A stretch of DNA of 64,000 nucleotides from Paracoccaceae bacterium (lineage in GTDB: Bacteria > Pseudomonadota > Alphaproteobacteria > Rhodobacterales > Rhodobacteraceae), in contig JAKITO010000001.1 in assembly GCA_021648025.1 (NCBI GenBank), positions 183,627-247,626 of the forward strand, read 5' to 3'. Below are positions 17,473-27,301 of the stretch, piece by piece. The stretch's first letter is position 1. Each line of letters begins with the position of its first letter. Under the pieces are notes generated by a model that was given only the letters and a program-made list of their open reading frames with translations, made no database searches and had not been told where the DNA came from. Position numbers and translations under genes: made by a program.

Positions 17473-18685
17473 CATCGAAGGCATTCGCGCCGATTTTCCA
17501 ATTTTGGCACGTCAGGTTAATGGCAAGCCGCTGACATACCTTGATAATGGCGCCTCGGCACAGAAACCAAAAGTGGTGATTGATGCGATCACCCGCGGCT
17601 ATGCCGAAGAATATGCCAATGTTCACCGTGGCTTGCATTACCTTTCTAACCTGGCGACCGACAAGTATGAGGCGGTACGCGGTATCACCGCCCGCTTTCT
17701 TGGGGCCGGTTCCGAAAATGAGATCGTGTTCAATTCCGGCACCACCGAGGGCATCAATCTGGTGGCATACGCCTGGGCCATGCCACGGATGCAGGCCGGG
17801 GACGAAATAATCCTCAGCGTGATGGAGCATCACGCCAATATCGTGCCCTGGCATTTCCTGCGCGAACGCATGGGTGTGGTGCTGAAATGGGTCGAGGTCG
17901 ACGCCACTGGTGCGCTGGATCCGGCTGCGGTGATTGATGCGATTACGCCCAGGACCAGGTTGGTGGCAATCACCCAATGTTCCAATGTGTTGGGAACCAT
18001 TGTTGATGTGAAATCCATCTGCACGGCCGCGCATGATCTTGGTGTTCCTGTGCTGGTTGATGGGTCGCAAGGTGCGGTGCATATGCCGGTTGATGTGGTT
18101 GATATGGGGTGTGATTTCTACGCCATCACCGGGCACAAACTTTATGGGCCGTCCGGCTCTGGGGCGATATATATCAAATCCGAACGGATGGCCGAAATGC
18201 GCCCCTTCATGGGCGGCGGCGACATGATCAAAGAGGTGACGCAGGGGGGGGTTGTGTACAACGACCCACCAATGATGTTCGAGGCGGGCACGCCCGGGAT
18301 TGTTCAGACGATCGGCATGGGGGTGGCTCTTGAATATCTGATGGGCGTCGGCATGACTGCGATTGCCGCCCATGAGGCGGGTTTGCGCGACTATGCGGCG
18401 ATGCGGCTGGGCGGGCTGAACTGGCTACAGGTCCAGGGCACCACGCCGGACAAGGCGGCGATCTTCAGCTTCACTCTGGACGGGGCGGCGCATGCGCATG
18501 ACATTTCCACAATTCTTGACAAAAAGGGCGTCGCGGTGCGGGCCGGGCACCATTGCGCCGGACCACTGATGGATCATCTTGGGCTGACGGCCACCTGTCG
18601 CGCATCGTTTGGGATGTATAATACCAAAGACGAGGTCGATGTGCTGATCCAGGCGCTGGAACTTGCGCATGACTTGTTCGCGTAA
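17447..18685 (+). CDS. sufS: cysteine desulfurase SufS
   Basis: A 412-residue group II cysteine desulfurase. It shows TYLDNGASAQKP, NVHRGLHYLS, the PLP lysine in TGHKLYGPSG and the active-site Cys in VRAGHHCAGPLM (short loop, typical of SufS). It supplies persulfide sulfur to SufBCD, normally through SufE or SufU, neither of which is in this window. The ATG at 17447 follows a strong GGAGG site and lies inside the end of the preceding gene. No sufA or sufT follows; the next gene is on the other strand. Confidence 0.93.
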   Translation: MLDQILSYDIEGIRADFPILARQVNGKPLTYLDNGASAQKPKVVIDAITRGYAEEYANVHRGLHYLSNLATDKYEAVRGITARFLGAGSENEIVFNSGTTEGINLVAYAWAMPRMQAGDEIILSVMEHHANIVPWHFLRERMGVVLKWVEVDATGALDPAAVIDAITPRTRLVAITQCSNVLGTIVDVKSICTAAHDLGVPVLVDGSQGAVHMPVDVVDMGCDFYAITGHKLYGPSGSGAIYIKSERMAEMRPFMGGGDMIKEVTQGGVVYNDPPMMFEAGTPGIVQTIGMGVALEYLMGVGMTAIAAHEAGLRDYAAMRLGGLNWLQVQGTTPDKAAIFSFTLDGAAHAHDISTILDKKGVAVRAGHHCAGPLMDHLGLTATCRASFGMYNTKDEVDVLIQALELAHDLFA

Positions 18686-18712
18686 GGCGCGTAAAACTGC
18701 GCAGCCTGCGTT

Positions 18713-20197
18713 TTAATCGGGCCGTCCGATCAACCGGTCAATCGGCGCGAAATTGTCGCTAAGGATGATGCCGCGCGAAGTGGCAAGGTCGGTGACCCAG
18801 TCGGGCGCCATGGCGCCAAACTCGGTGGGATCGGGTGCGGACGCGGTGATACGGCCCTGCGCGGTGGGGGTTTGACCTGCAACCAATACAAACACCACCC
18901 TGGCACCGGCGGCGGGGCGGGTGGTGTTGGTCCAGATTTCGACCACGGGAAACACCTGTTGCAAGGTCAGCGCGACCGAGGCAACTGCCTCTAGCCGGTC
19001 TTCATAGTCGATCACATTCATCAGATAGGTGCCGTTTGGGGCCAGGCGCGATGCGACCAGTTGATAGAACTCTTTGGTGATCAGATGTGCGGGTACAGCC
19101 ACATCCGCAAAGGCATCGCCGATGATCACGTCGTACTTGTCCGCTCTTGTAAGCAAGGCGCGGCGCGCATCCTGGTGCAGGATACGCGCCGAATTCGCGT
19201 CAAACCAAAAATCACTGACGGCCACTACGGTGACCTCAGGGTCAATTTCGGCAACGGTGCGGGGGCCGGTGTTGCGCACCTGCCAGCTGCGCGGGATCGA
19301 ATACGACCCACCGCCGATGAAAAAGCTGGTGAAATCGGCGCGATTGGCACGAAGGCGCGCCAATGCGTCCAGCATCGCGGCATGTTCGGTGAACATGACC
19401 TTGGGCCGACCTTTCGCGCTTATCCCGTGGCCCAGGTGGTCAATCACCATCAGGCGCACCGGTTGGGATGGGTCGTCGGACATATCCAGCGTGCGAATGC
19501 AGAAATACCGGCTTTCGCGGGTGCAGGGGTTGGGGGCGGCCAGGGAATAGCCCGCCAGCCCAAGGGCGACCAACCCGGCCAGCAAGGGCACCCATATGCG
19601 CCCGCCCGCCATGGCAAAGCACGCCAATGCCGACCCCAGATAGGCCAGCGTCACCACCGCCAGTGTCGCTGTGGTACCCAACCACGAGATGAACAGGAAT
19701 CCGGCCAGCAATGTGCCGACAATGGCGCCCACGGCGCCGACCGCAAAGATCGCCCCCAATGCGCGGCCTGACCGGTCGCTGGCGTCCACCGCAATCCGTG
19801 CCAGAACCGGCGCCGGGATGCCGGCAAACAGGCTGGGCAGGAAGAACACCAGCATCGACAGCACGACAATCCCCCAGACCGGATGGCCAACCGACAGCAA
19901 TACCGGCCCGGCAATGCGTTGCAGCAAGATCAGCGCCACCGCCGTAGTAAGTGCTGCCGCCAGCATGGCCCAACCCGTGGCCCGCATGGCCCGGCGCGCG
20001 TCCCGTTCGGCCAGCAACCCGCCCCACCAATGGCCCACCGAAAATCCAGCCAGAACCACGGCGATGATCGAAGTCCAAGTGTACAGCGACATGCCAACGT
20101 ACGGTGCCAGCATCCGCCCGGCAACAATTTCGACCACCAGCGAGGCGGCCGAAACGACGCCCTGAACCAGCAGTAAAAGCCAAAGAGGTGACCGCAT
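18713..20197 (-). CDS. fused membrane / spermidine synthase-like protein
   Basis: About 494 residues. The N-terminal ~230 are hydrophobic with six or seven helices (SLVVEIVAGRMLAPYVG, AGIPAPVLARIAVD). The C-terminal half is a Rossmann-type spermidine-synthase-like domain with GGGSYSIPRSW, AEIDPEVTVVA and YDVIIGDAFADVAVP. Such fusions are common, but aminopropyl transfer is unproven for most. The ATG at 20197 starts the homology (MRSPLWLLLLVQG); an upstream TTG at 20242 is possible. It is convergent with sufS. Confidence 0.75.
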   Translation of the reverse strand: MRSPLWLLLLVQGVVSAASLVVEIVAGRMLAPYVGMSLYTWTSIIAVVLAGFSVGHWWGGLLAERDARRAMRATGWAMLAAALTTAVALILLQRIAGPVLLSVGHPVWGIVVLSMLVFFLPSLFAGIPAPVLARIAVDASDRSGRALGAIFAVGAVGAIVGTLLAGFLFISWLGTTATLAVVTLAYLGSALACFAMAGGRIWVPLLAGLVALGLAGYSLAAPNPCTRESRYFCIRTLDMSDDPSQPVRLMVIDHLGHGISAKGRPKVMFTEHAAMLDALARLRANRADFTSFFIGGGSYSIPRSWQVRNTGPRTVAEIDPEVTVVAVSDFWFDANSARILHQDARRALLTRADKYDVIIGDAFADVAVPAHLITKEFYQLVASRLAPNGTYLMNVIDYEDRLEAVASVALTLQQVFPVVEIWTNTTRPAAGARVVFVLVAGQTPTAQGRITASAPDPTEFGAMAPDWVTDLATSRGIILSDNFAPIDRLIGRPD

Positions 20198-20323
20198 GAA
20201 ATTGTAACCCTTGTTGATTAACTTGTCGCGAATACTCCCCAAGGATGCGCGTTAACGCAAGAGGCAACCATTGGGTTTTTGCGATTGCGCGGACCGGGAT
20301 GATGGCCTATACGGCCCGCGTAA

Positions 20324-20400
<77 letters not shown>

Positions 20401-20590
20401 TTCTTTGTCTCACGGCGCGCAGCACCTCCGACGGGGCGGCCTGACTGGCCGACGAGCCGTCGCTCGTTTGGGCGCTTTGGTTCTAAGTTTGTCTGAATAA
20501 CTGCGCCATTCTTTGTCTCACGGCGCGCAGCGCCTCCGACGGGGCGGGCTGACCGCCCGAGACACGGTCGTGTTTTTGGGTGCGGATATT
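20401..20590 (+). repeat. tRNA-trailer repeats, Arg locus (two units)
   Basis: Unit 1 (20401-20508, 108 bp) begins TTCTTTGTCTCACGG right after the tRNA CCA and ends in TGCGCCA, a copy of the tRNA-Arg 3' end. Unit 2 starts at 20509 with the same TTCTTTGTCTCACGG. It then diverges, with a middle (GCGGGCTGACCGCCCGA) more like the copies at tRNA-Ser, and fades after about 20590. Internal palindromes such as GGCC-TGACT-GGCC and CGACGAGCCGTCG suggest folded RNA. The same family occurs at 61015-61222 and 63136-63357. The remaining ~90 bp to the next gene show nothing I recognise. Confidence 0.8.
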
Positions 20591-20680
20591 GAGGTTTGGT
20601 TTACTGATCTCACTGGCTTGACGAGATCGCGCGCGCACCCTAAATCGGCACCTTTCAATCGGCTTTGAACGGAATAGGGC

Positions 20681-21931
20681 ATGGCGCATCGTGGCAATAG
20701 CTTGGGGATTGATTTTGGCACCTCCAATTCGGCGGCCGGATATGTCAGGAACGGCCAACCACGGCTGATCGAAATGGCGCCGGGTCAGAAAACCGTCCCC
20801 AGCACCTTCTTTTTTGATTTCGAAACCCGCCAGACCCTGATTGGTGAACCGGCCAACCAGGCGCTGTTGGACGGGACCGAGGGGCGATTCATGCGGGCAT
20901 TGAAACGCGTGCTGGGCACCCCGTTGATGCATGAAAAACGCCAGATACTGAACCGGCGTGTGACTTTTGTTGACATCATCGCGCGCTTTTTGAACCACAT
21001 CAAAACCCGCGCTGAATCCGAGTCCGGGCAGGTGTTCGATCATGCCGTGTCCGGCCGCCCTGTGGTGTTTCACGGGGCCGGTGATCCGCGCGAAACCCAG
21101 GCCGAGACAGATTTGCGGGCCTGCTACCTTGCCGCCGGGTTCAGTGGCGTCACGTTCATCCCCGAACCCGAGGCCGCAGCAATTGCCAGCGGCGCGCCCG
21201 AACAGTCAGGCGGGATCGGGTTGATCGTTGATATCGGTGGCGGCACGTCGGATTTTTCGCTGTTTCGGGCGGGTAGGGGCGGCGTGACAATTCTGGCCAA
21301 CCACGGGGTGCGCATCGGCGGCACCGACTTTGACCGCGCCATCAGCATCGACCGGGTGATGCCGTTGCTGGGCAAAGGCACGCAGCTTCGAAAAGTGATG
21401 GGTCCGGGGGTGTCACCGGTTCCCAACGCGATCTTCAACGATTTGGCCACATGGGAAAAGATCGCGTTCCTTTACACTGGTGAAAACCGTCGCATGGCTG
21501 GGGAAATGGCCGGGCTGTCCACGGCGCCGGGGACCATGAACCGGCTGGTTGCGGTGTTGGACCATGAACTTGGGCATGAAATGGCCTTTGCCGTCGAGCG
21601 GGGCAAGATCGCCGCCAGTTCAGGTGGCGCGCAGCCCGACATTTTGCTGGATCAGATCGAACCGGGCCTGTCTGTTACCTTGCCTGCGACGGCGTTGGCG
21701 CGCATTCTGGCTGGTCAGGCGCAGATGTTGCGGCTGGGTGCACAAGAGACGGTGCAAATGGCCGGTCTTGGATCGGACCGGATCGACCGGGTGATCTATG
21801 TCGGTGGCTCAAGCCTGATGCCGATGGTTCAGGAAACCATGCGCGCCCAGTTCCCGGACGCAGCCCATTCGTTCACCGAGGTGTTTACGGCCGTTGCTGA
21901 TGGGTTGGCCATTGCGTCGGCGCGAATGTGA
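20681..21931 (+). CDS. Hsp70 family protein (YegD-like)
   Basis: A 416-residue protein with only the actin-like ATPase domain of Hsp70. It has the phosphate-1 motif GIDFGTSNSAAGY, the connect region IPEPEAAAIA, phosphate-2 VDIGGGTSDFSLFR and the adenosine motif VIYVGGSSLMPMVQ. There is no substrate-binding domain or lid, as in YegD-type proteins. The client and exact role are unknown. It stands alone between the tRNA-Arg repeats and ccmF. Confidence 0.85.
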   Translation: MAHRGNSLGIDFGTSNSAAGYVRNGQPRLIEMAPGQKTVPSTFFFDFETRQTLIGEPANQALLDGTEGRFMRALKRVLGTPLMHEKRQILNRRVTFVDIIARFLNHIKTRAESESGQVFDHAVSGRPVVFHGAGDPRETQAETDLRACYLAAGFSGVTFIPEPEAAAIASGAPEQSGGIGLIVDIGGGTSDFSLFRAGRGGVTILANHGVRIGGTDFDRAISIDRVMPLLGKGTQLRKVMGPGVSPVPNAIFNDLATWEKIAFLYTGENRRMAGEMAGLSTAPGTMNRLVAVLDHELGHEMAFAVERGKIAASSGGAQPDILLDQIEPGLSVTLPATALARILAGQAQMLRLGAQETVQMAGLGSDRIDRVIYVGGSSLMPMVQETMRAQFPDAAHSFTEVFTAVADGLAIASARM

Positions 21932-22035
21932 TTTGGGGTTTGTTGCAAGAATAAAGTTGGTGCTTTCGACAAAGTGATACCGGGAATGCAAGAATATCAT
22001 TGGCTCTGGCTGTGGGCCGCTTTATATACCCCCTC

Positions 22036-24021
22036 ATGATTACAGAACTTGGCCATTTCGCCCTTATCCTTGCCTTCATGGTTGCCATCGTCCAGATGGT
22101 GGTGCCGATGATTGGTGCCCATAAACGTCTGCCCGGATGGATGGCGCTGGCGGAACCTGCCGCCAATGCGCAATTCGCCCTGATCGCGTTTTCCTTTGGT
22201 GCGCTGATGTATGCCTTCGTCACCTCGGATTTCTCGGTGAAACTTGTGGTTGAGAACAGCCATTCAGCCAAGCCGATGTTGTATAAGGTTTCCGGCACCT
22301 GGGGCAATCACGAAGGCTCAATGTTGCTTTGGGTGATGATCGTGGCACTTTTTGGCGCGATGGCGACCTGGTTTGGCGGTGGCTTGCCGCCCAGCCTGCG
22401 GGCCAGGGTTCTGGCGGTGCAATCCTCGATCGGCGTGGCATTCATGGCGTTTATCCTGTTCACCTCGAACCCGTTTATCCGCATGGATGTGGCCCCCTTT
22501 GACGGCCGCGATCTGAACCCGCTGTTGCAAGATCCCGGGCTGGCCTTTCATCCGCCGTTTTTATATCTTGGCTATGTTGGCCTCAGCATGGCGTTTTCCT
22601 TTGCCGTTGCCGCCCTGATCGAGGGCCGGGTCGATGCGGCCTGGGGGCGCTGGGTGCGGCCCTGGACCCTGGCGGCCTGGATGTTCCTGACCCTGGGTAA
22701 CGGTCTTGGCTCCTGGTGGGCCTATTACGAACTTGGCTGGGGCGGCTTCTGGTTCTGGGATCCGGTCGAGAATGCTTCGTTCATGCCCTGGCTGCTGGCG
22801 GCTGCGTTGCTGCATTCGGCGATCGTGGTGGAAAAGCGCGAATCATTGAAAAGCTGGACCATCCTGCTGGCGATCCTGGCCTTCGGGTTCTCCCTGCTGG
22901 GGACGTTCATCGTGCGGTCAGGGCTGCTTACTTCGGTGCATGCCTTTGCCAGCGACCCAGAGCGCGGGATATTTATCCTGATGATCATGGTGACGTTCAC
23001 CGGCGGCGCGCTGGTGCTGTTTGCCATGCGGGCCGGCACCATGGAGGCCAAGGGTGTGTTTTCCATGGTCAGCCGGGAAAGCGGACTGGTGGTCAACAAC
23101 GTGCTGTTGGCGGTTGCCTGTTTTGTGGTATTTTTCGGCACCATGTGGCCGCTCCTTGCCGAAATGTTCTTTGATCGCAAGCTGAGCGTCGGGCCACCGT
23201 TCTTCAACATGGCATTCACGCCCTTTATGGTGCTTTTGGGGATTGCCCTGCCGATTGGCGCGCTTTTGCCGTGGAAGCGCGGGAAATTGGGCCGGGCGGT
23301 CTGGTCGCTGCGCTATGCGCTTGGGCTGGCGCTGTCGCTGGGGTTGCTGGTCTGGGCCATGCAAACCGAAAGATCGGCACTGGGGCCGCTTGGGCTGATG
23401 CTTGGGTCCTGGGTGGTGTTTGGTGCTTTGGTCGATATCTGGTCGCGCACCGGGCGTGGCGCGTTGGGCGGGCGCGTGGTGCGTCTGATGCGGTTGCCAC
23501 GGGCCGATTGGGGCCGGGTGGTGGCGCATTCCGGTCTTGGTGTCACCATGTTTGCAGTCGCCGGGCTGACAGCCTGGGAGCAAGAGGATATCCGCGTGGT
23601 GCAGCTCAAGGAAAAATTCGAAGTGGGGGAATTTTCGCTGACGCTTGATTCGGTTGAACAGGTCAGGGGGCCAAACTACTTTTCGACCCTTGCCACCGTC
23701 ATACTTGAAAAAGACGGGCGCGAACTGGCGCGCCTGACCCCGGAAAAACGCACCTATCCGGTGGCGAACATGCCAACCACCGAGGCGGCGATTGATTATC
23801 GTTTTCTGCGCGATGTCTATGTGGTGATTGGCGATGAACAGGTGGCCGGTGGCTGGGCCATGCGAACGTATATCAAGCCGTTGACCAACTGGATCTGGGC
23901 CGGCATCTTGCTGATGTCGCTGGGCGGCGCGCTTAGCCTGTCGGACCGTCGGTTCCGGGTGGGGGCCGGTGCGGGTGCCCGAAAACCGCAGCGAAAACCG
24001 CAGCAGGTGCCAGCCGAATGA
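22036..24021 (+). CDS. ccmF: cytochrome c haem lyase subunit CcmF
   Basis: A 661-residue polytopic inner-membrane protein of the system I cytochrome c maturation pathway, which attaches haem to apocytochromes. The WWD-type haem-handling segment is visible as WWAYYELGWGGFWFWDPVENASFMPW, split here into GWGGFWFWDP and VENASFMPW. About 15 membrane helices are expected. The frame opens earlier, but the ATG at 22036 (MITELGHFALILAF) matches the family start and length. It overlaps ccmH by four bases. Confidence 0.93.
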   Translation: MITELGHFALILAFMVAIVQMVVPMIGAHKRLPGWMALAEPAANAQFALIAFSFGALMYAFVTSDFSVKLVVENSHSAKPMLYKVSGTWGNHEGSMLLWVMIVALFGAMATWFGGGLPPSLRARVLAVQSSIGVAFMAFILFTSNPFIRMDVAPFDGRDLNPLLQDPGLAFHPPFLYLGYVGLSMAFSFAVAALIEGRVDAAWGRWVRPWTLAAWMFLTLGNGLGSWWAYYELGWGGFWFWDPVENASFMPWLLAAALLHSAIVVEKRESLKSWTILLAILAFGFSLLGTFIVRSGLLTSVHAFASDPERGIFILMIMVTFTGGALVLFAMRAGTMEAKGVFSMVSRESGLVVNNVLLAVACFVVFFGTMWPLLAEMFFDRKLSVGPPFFNMAFTPFMVLLGIALPIGALLPWKRGKLGRAVWSLRYALGLALSLGLLVWAMQTERSALGPLGLMLGSWVVFGALVDIWSRTGRGALGGRVVRLMRLPRADWGRVVAHSGLGVTMFAVAGLTAWEQEDIRVVQLKEKFEVGEFSLTLDSVEQVRGPNYFSTLATVILEKDGRELARLTPEKRTYPVANMPTTEAAIDYRFLRDVYVVIGDEQVAGGWAMRTYIKPLTNWIWAGILLMSLGGALSLSDRRFRVGAGAGARKPQRKPQQVPAE

Positions 24022-24485
24022 TGCGGGTTTTGGCCATAGCGCTGCTGTTGACGGGCCTGCTGGCAACCCCGCCTGTTTTGGCGGTCGAACCGGATGAGGT
24101 GCTGGAAGATGCAGGCCTTGAGGCGCGCGCGCGCACGCTGAGCAAAGGTCTTCGCTGTCTGGTCTGCCGCAACGAGAGCATTGACGAAAGCAACGCCGAA
24201 CTGGCCCGCGATCTGCGCCTGTTGGTGCGCGAACGGCTGGTGGCGGGGGACAGCGATGATCAGACCCTGGCGTTCATTGTTGACCGGTTTGGCGAATATG
24301 TATTGCTGCGCCCGACCACAGGTGGGGCAAACTGGCTGCTGTGGGGGGCAGGTCCGTTCATGTTTTTGCTGGCAGGCGGGATGGGGGCGATGTTTTTGCG
24401 TGGCCGTTCCAGGGCCACGGGCACTGGTCCCGATGACCTGAGTGACGAAGAACAGGCCCGCCTGCGCAAAATTCTGCAAGATTGA
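24018..24485 (+). CDS. ccmH: cytochrome c maturation protein CcmH (CycL)
   Basis: A 155-residue membrane-anchored periplasmic thiol-disulfide protein. A signal peptide (MMRVLAIALLLTGLLATPPVLA) is followed by the redox pair in GLRCLVCRNESIDES (C-x2-C) and a C-terminal membrane helix (WLLWGAGPFMFLLAGGMGAMF). It reduces the apocytochrome haem-binding Cys and works with CcmF. Translation is coupled to ccmF by TGATG. No ccmI or ccmE is adjacent here. Confidence 0.92.
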   Translation: MMRVLAIALLLTGLLATPPVLAVEPDEVLEDAGLEARARTLSKGLRCLVCRNESIDESNAELARDLRLLVRERLVAGDSDDQTLAFIVDRFGEYVLLRPTTGGANWLLWGAGPFMFLLAGGMGAMFLRGRSRATGTGPDDLSDEEQARLRKILQD

Positions 24486-24542
24486 CGCGCGGTTCTGCTT
24501 TTCAGCACCCCGGCTTTGCGTCAGGTTGGCGGCAAACCAATT

Positions 24543-24591
24543 CCTGGCAAGTTCCCTGGCAAGTTCCCTGCCAAATATCTTGCCAAATTTC
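24543..24591 (+). repeat. short degenerate tandem repeat before the hydratase gene
   Basis: Two exact copies of CCTGGCAAGTTC (24543-24566) are followed by two degenerate ones (CCTGCCAAATATC, TTGCCAAATTTC) ending 16 bp before the next start codon. The GGCAAG/CTTGCC mix gives weak internal pairing near the ribosome-binding site. Confidence 0.5.
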
Positions 24592-24607
24592 CTGAAAGGG
24601 CCGCATC

Positions 24608-25384
24608 ATGGACTATCAGACAATCCGCCTTGAAATCAGTGATGGTCTGGCCATCCTGACCTTGAACCGCCCGGAAAAGATGAACGCCCTGAACACCCAG
24701 ATGCGGGCCGAGATTACGTTTGCCATGAACGAAGCGGCGCAAACGGCCCGGGCCATCGTGATGACCGGTGAAGGCGCTGCGTTTTGCACCGGGCAGGATC
24801 TGGGCGATGCAGGTGGCGGCGGCGTGCCGGATATGGAACGCACATTGCGCGACGAATACACCCCGATGCTGGAAGCAATCTTTGATTGCAAAGTACCGAC
24901 CATTGCTGCGGTGAATGGCCCGGCGGCCGGGGCAGGGGCCAGCCTGGCATTGGCGACGGATGTGGTGATTGCCGCCGAAAGTGCCTATTTCCTACAGGCG
25001 TTTACCCGGATCGGCCTGATGCCGGACGCTGGCGGCACCTGGTTCCTGCCGCGTCAGATGGGGCTGGCCAAGGCGATGGGGGCGGCGCTGTTTGCTGACA
25101 AGATCAGCGCGCGCCAAGCCAGCGACTGGGGGATGATCTGGGAGGCCGTGGCGGATGACGCCTTTGACGCCCATTGGCGCGCACGCGCGCAGGTTCTGGC
25201 GCAAGGACCAACAGCAGCCTACGGCGCGGTCAAACAGGCCCTGCGCGCCAGTTCCGGCAATTCTCTGCCAGACCAGTTGACGCTTGAGGCGCATTTGCAG
25301 GGAAAATGCGGCCAATCCCGCGATTTCCGCGAAGGGGTGGTGGCGTTCATGGAAAAGCGCCCCGCGAAGTTCGAAGGGCGCTAA
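24608..25384 (+). CDS. enoyl-CoA hydratase/isomerase (PaaG-like)
   Basis: A 258-residue crotonase. It has the N-terminal ILTLNRPEKMNALN, the first oxyanion segment AAFCTGQDLGD, the second VNGPAAGAGASLALATD and the catalytic-region FTRIGLMPDAGGTWFLPR with Asp in the PaaG-like position instead of a second Glu. This pattern is typical of 2-(1,2-epoxyphenylacetyl)-CoA isomerase/PaaG relatives, but no paa genes are nearby, so the substrate is open. It is convergent with the RTX gene. Confidence 0.8.
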   Translation: MDYQTIRLEISDGLAILTLNRPEKMNALNTQMRAEITFAMNEAAQTARAIVMTGEGAAFCTGQDLGDAGGGGVPDMERTLRDEYTPMLEAIFDCKVPTIAAVNGPAAGAGASLALATDVVIAAESAYFLQAFTRIGLMPDAGGTWFLPRQMGLAKAMGAALFADKISARQASDWGMIWEAVADDAFDAHWRARAQVLAQGPTAAYGAVKQALRASSGNSLPDQLTLEAHLQGKCGQSRDFREGVVAFMEKRPAKFEGR

Positions 25385-25405
25385 GGTCGTTCATTTCACC
25401 TGGCG

Positions 25406-27301
25406 TCAGGCGGCCGTGCTTTCCATTACCGCGATCTCGACATCAGCCATGGCAACACCGGTCAGGGTCACAATCTGCACACCGTCCTGTAGAATGGTGG
25501 CATTGCCATCGGCGTCTTGCGAGACGTCGATCACAGGTTCGGCGGTGCCTTCGGGGTAATAATAAATCAGGGCATCATCAGCACTGTCATAATCCGCAAC
25601 CTCGGCCACTTCGCCCGATGTATTTTGCAGGATGACAAATTCATCCATGCCACCGCCACCAGTTGCCGTATCGCCACCCCCGACAAACAACAGGTCATCA
25701 CCCGCACCGCCATCAAGAATATCGGCGCTGTCGTCGGCACCCATGGCCTGATCCGAGGTCGACTGAAGGCCTGCGACGATGGCAGCCAGATCATCCTGGG
25801 TTTCGCCCAGATTGTCCTGGGTAATGCCGGTCGCCGCACCGCCGCCCAGACCGCCGTACAGCACGTCATCACCGTTGCCGCCAATCAGAATATCCTGGCC
25901 GGCACCCCCAACCAGAACGTCATGGCCCGACCCGCCATCCAGCGTGTCAGCGCCTTCACCGCCCAGCAGCAGATCATCCTCGTGATCGCCGTTCAGCATG
26001 TCATCGCCCAAGCCACCAAACAACAGATCGTTGTTAAAGCCGCCGTTCAGGCGATCATTACCGGCGCCGCCATCAATCAGATCGTCACCATCCGCACCGT
26101 GCAGGTTGTCTTCGCCCTGATGGCCAAACAGTTCATCGTCGCCATTGCCTGCAAACATGGTGTCATTGCCCTGACCGCCAAGCAATACATCGTTGCCGTC
26201 AAAGCCCACGAACGCGTCGTCGCCTGCGCCACCGGTCAGCACGTCATCGCCCGGTGTGCCGTGCAAGGTCAGGTTACCATCGCCGGGGTCGACATTGTCG
26301 GAACCCCCGGTGCCTCGTTCCAGCAAGGCAATTGTGACATCAGCCATGGCCACACCGGTCAGCACCGCAATCTGTTCTCCGTCCTGCAAAACGGTGGCAT
26401 TTCCATCGGCGTCTTCTGAAACTTCGATGTCCGGCTCGGCTGTGCCTTGGGGATAATAATAGACCAGGATATCATCCTGATTGTCATAGTCGGTAATCTC
26501 GGCCACTGCGCCGGATGTGTTCTGCAGCAGGACAAATTCATCCATGCCACCACCACCTGTCGCGGTGTCACCGGCCCCGACAAACAGCATATCATCGCCA
26601 GCACCGCCATCAAGGGTATCGACCCCGATGTCCGAGCTTACCAGTTGATCAGAGCTGGACTGCAAACCGGCAAGAATGGCGTCCAGATTGGCGTGGGTAT
26701 CCCCCAGATTGTCCCGGGTGATATCGCCTGCCGCGTCGCCGCCCTGACCGCCAAACAGCACATCATCACCGTTGCCACCAACCAATGTATCTTCGCCGAC
26801 CCCGCCAATCAGAACATCGTCACCCGACCCGCCATCCAGCGTGTCATCGCCCCCGGCCCCCAACAGCAGATCATCTTCCTGATCGCCGTTCAGAGTGTCA
26901 TTGCCAACCGAGCCAAATAGCAGATCATTGTTGGAACCACCATTCAAGGCGTCATTGTCAGCGCCGCCATCAATAAGGTCGCTGCCACCGGCGCCATGCA
27001 GATCATCGGCGCCCTGGTTGCCGAATAATACATCGTCACCGTCGCCTGCGAACATGGTGTCATTACCCTGACCGCCGGTCAGTGTGTCGTCACCGTTGAA
27101 ACCTGAGAACACATCATCGCCGGAACCACCACTCAGCACGTCATCGCCGGGTGTTCCCTTTAGAATCTGGTTTTCGTCACCAAGGTCGGGGTTGTCGGGG
27201 TTTCCAGTGCTGCCGGTCGTGTCGTCATCATCCTTGACTTCATTATAAATTGCCGCAGCACCAAGCCAGCCGGCAAAAATAAGTAAATAGATTTCCAACA
27301 T
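25406..27301 (-). CDS. RTX-type calcium-binding repeat protein, internally duplicated
   Basis: A 631-residue very acidic protein. A single N-terminal hydrophobic helix (EIYLLIFAGWLGAAAIYNEV) is followed by DDDDTTG and then two ~300-residue halves of the same design. Each has about ten G-G-x-G-x-D nonapeptides forming calcium beta-rolls and a linker with IVAGLQS or ILAGLQS. Each ends in a module with GGGGMDEFV, YYYP and TLTGVAMADV or VLTGVAMADV. The helix looks more like a membrane anchor than a cleaved signal. No type I secretion genes adjoin it, and its role is unknown. Confidence 0.8.
   Translation of the reverse strand: MLEIYLLIFAGWLGAAAIYNEVKDDDDTTGSTGNPDNPDLGDENQILKGTPGDDVLSGGSGDDVFSGFNGDDTLTGGQGNDTMFAGDGDDVLFGNQGADDLHGAGGSDLIDGGADNDALNGGSNNDLLFGSVGNDTLNGDQEDDLLLGAGGDDTLDGGSGDDVLIGGVGEDTLVGGNGDDVLFGGQGGDAAGDITRDNLGDTHANLDAILAGLQSSSDQLVSSDIGVDTLDGGAGDDMLFVGAGDTATGGGGMDEFVLLQNTSGAVAEITDYDNQDDILVYYYPQGTAEPDIEVSEDADGNATVLQDGEQIAVLTGVAMADVTIALLERGTGGSDNVDPGDGNLTLHGTPGDDVLTGGAGDDAFVGFDGNDVLLGGQGNDTMFAGNGDDELFGHQGEDNLHGADGDDLIDGGAGNDRLNGGFNNDLLFGGLGDDMLNGDHEDDLLLGGEGADTLDGGSGHDVLVGGAGQDILIGGNGDDVLYGGLGGGAATGITQDNLGETQDDLAAIVAGLQSTSDQAMGADDSADILDGGAGDDLLFVGGGDTATGGGGMDEFVILQNTSGEVAEVADYDSADDALIYYYPEGTAEPVIDVSQDADGNATILQDGVQIVTLTGVAMADVEIAVMESTAA

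Noticed and set aside
18686..18712. Terminator between sufS and the convergent gene
   Set aside because: AAAAC-GC pairing with GCGTTTT needs a bulge and gives a stem of only seven pairs; too weak to call.
25517..26419. Plus-strand 300-codon open frame over the RTX gene
   Set aside because: Its repeated composition is the complement of the glycine-aspartate repeats; no independent signals.
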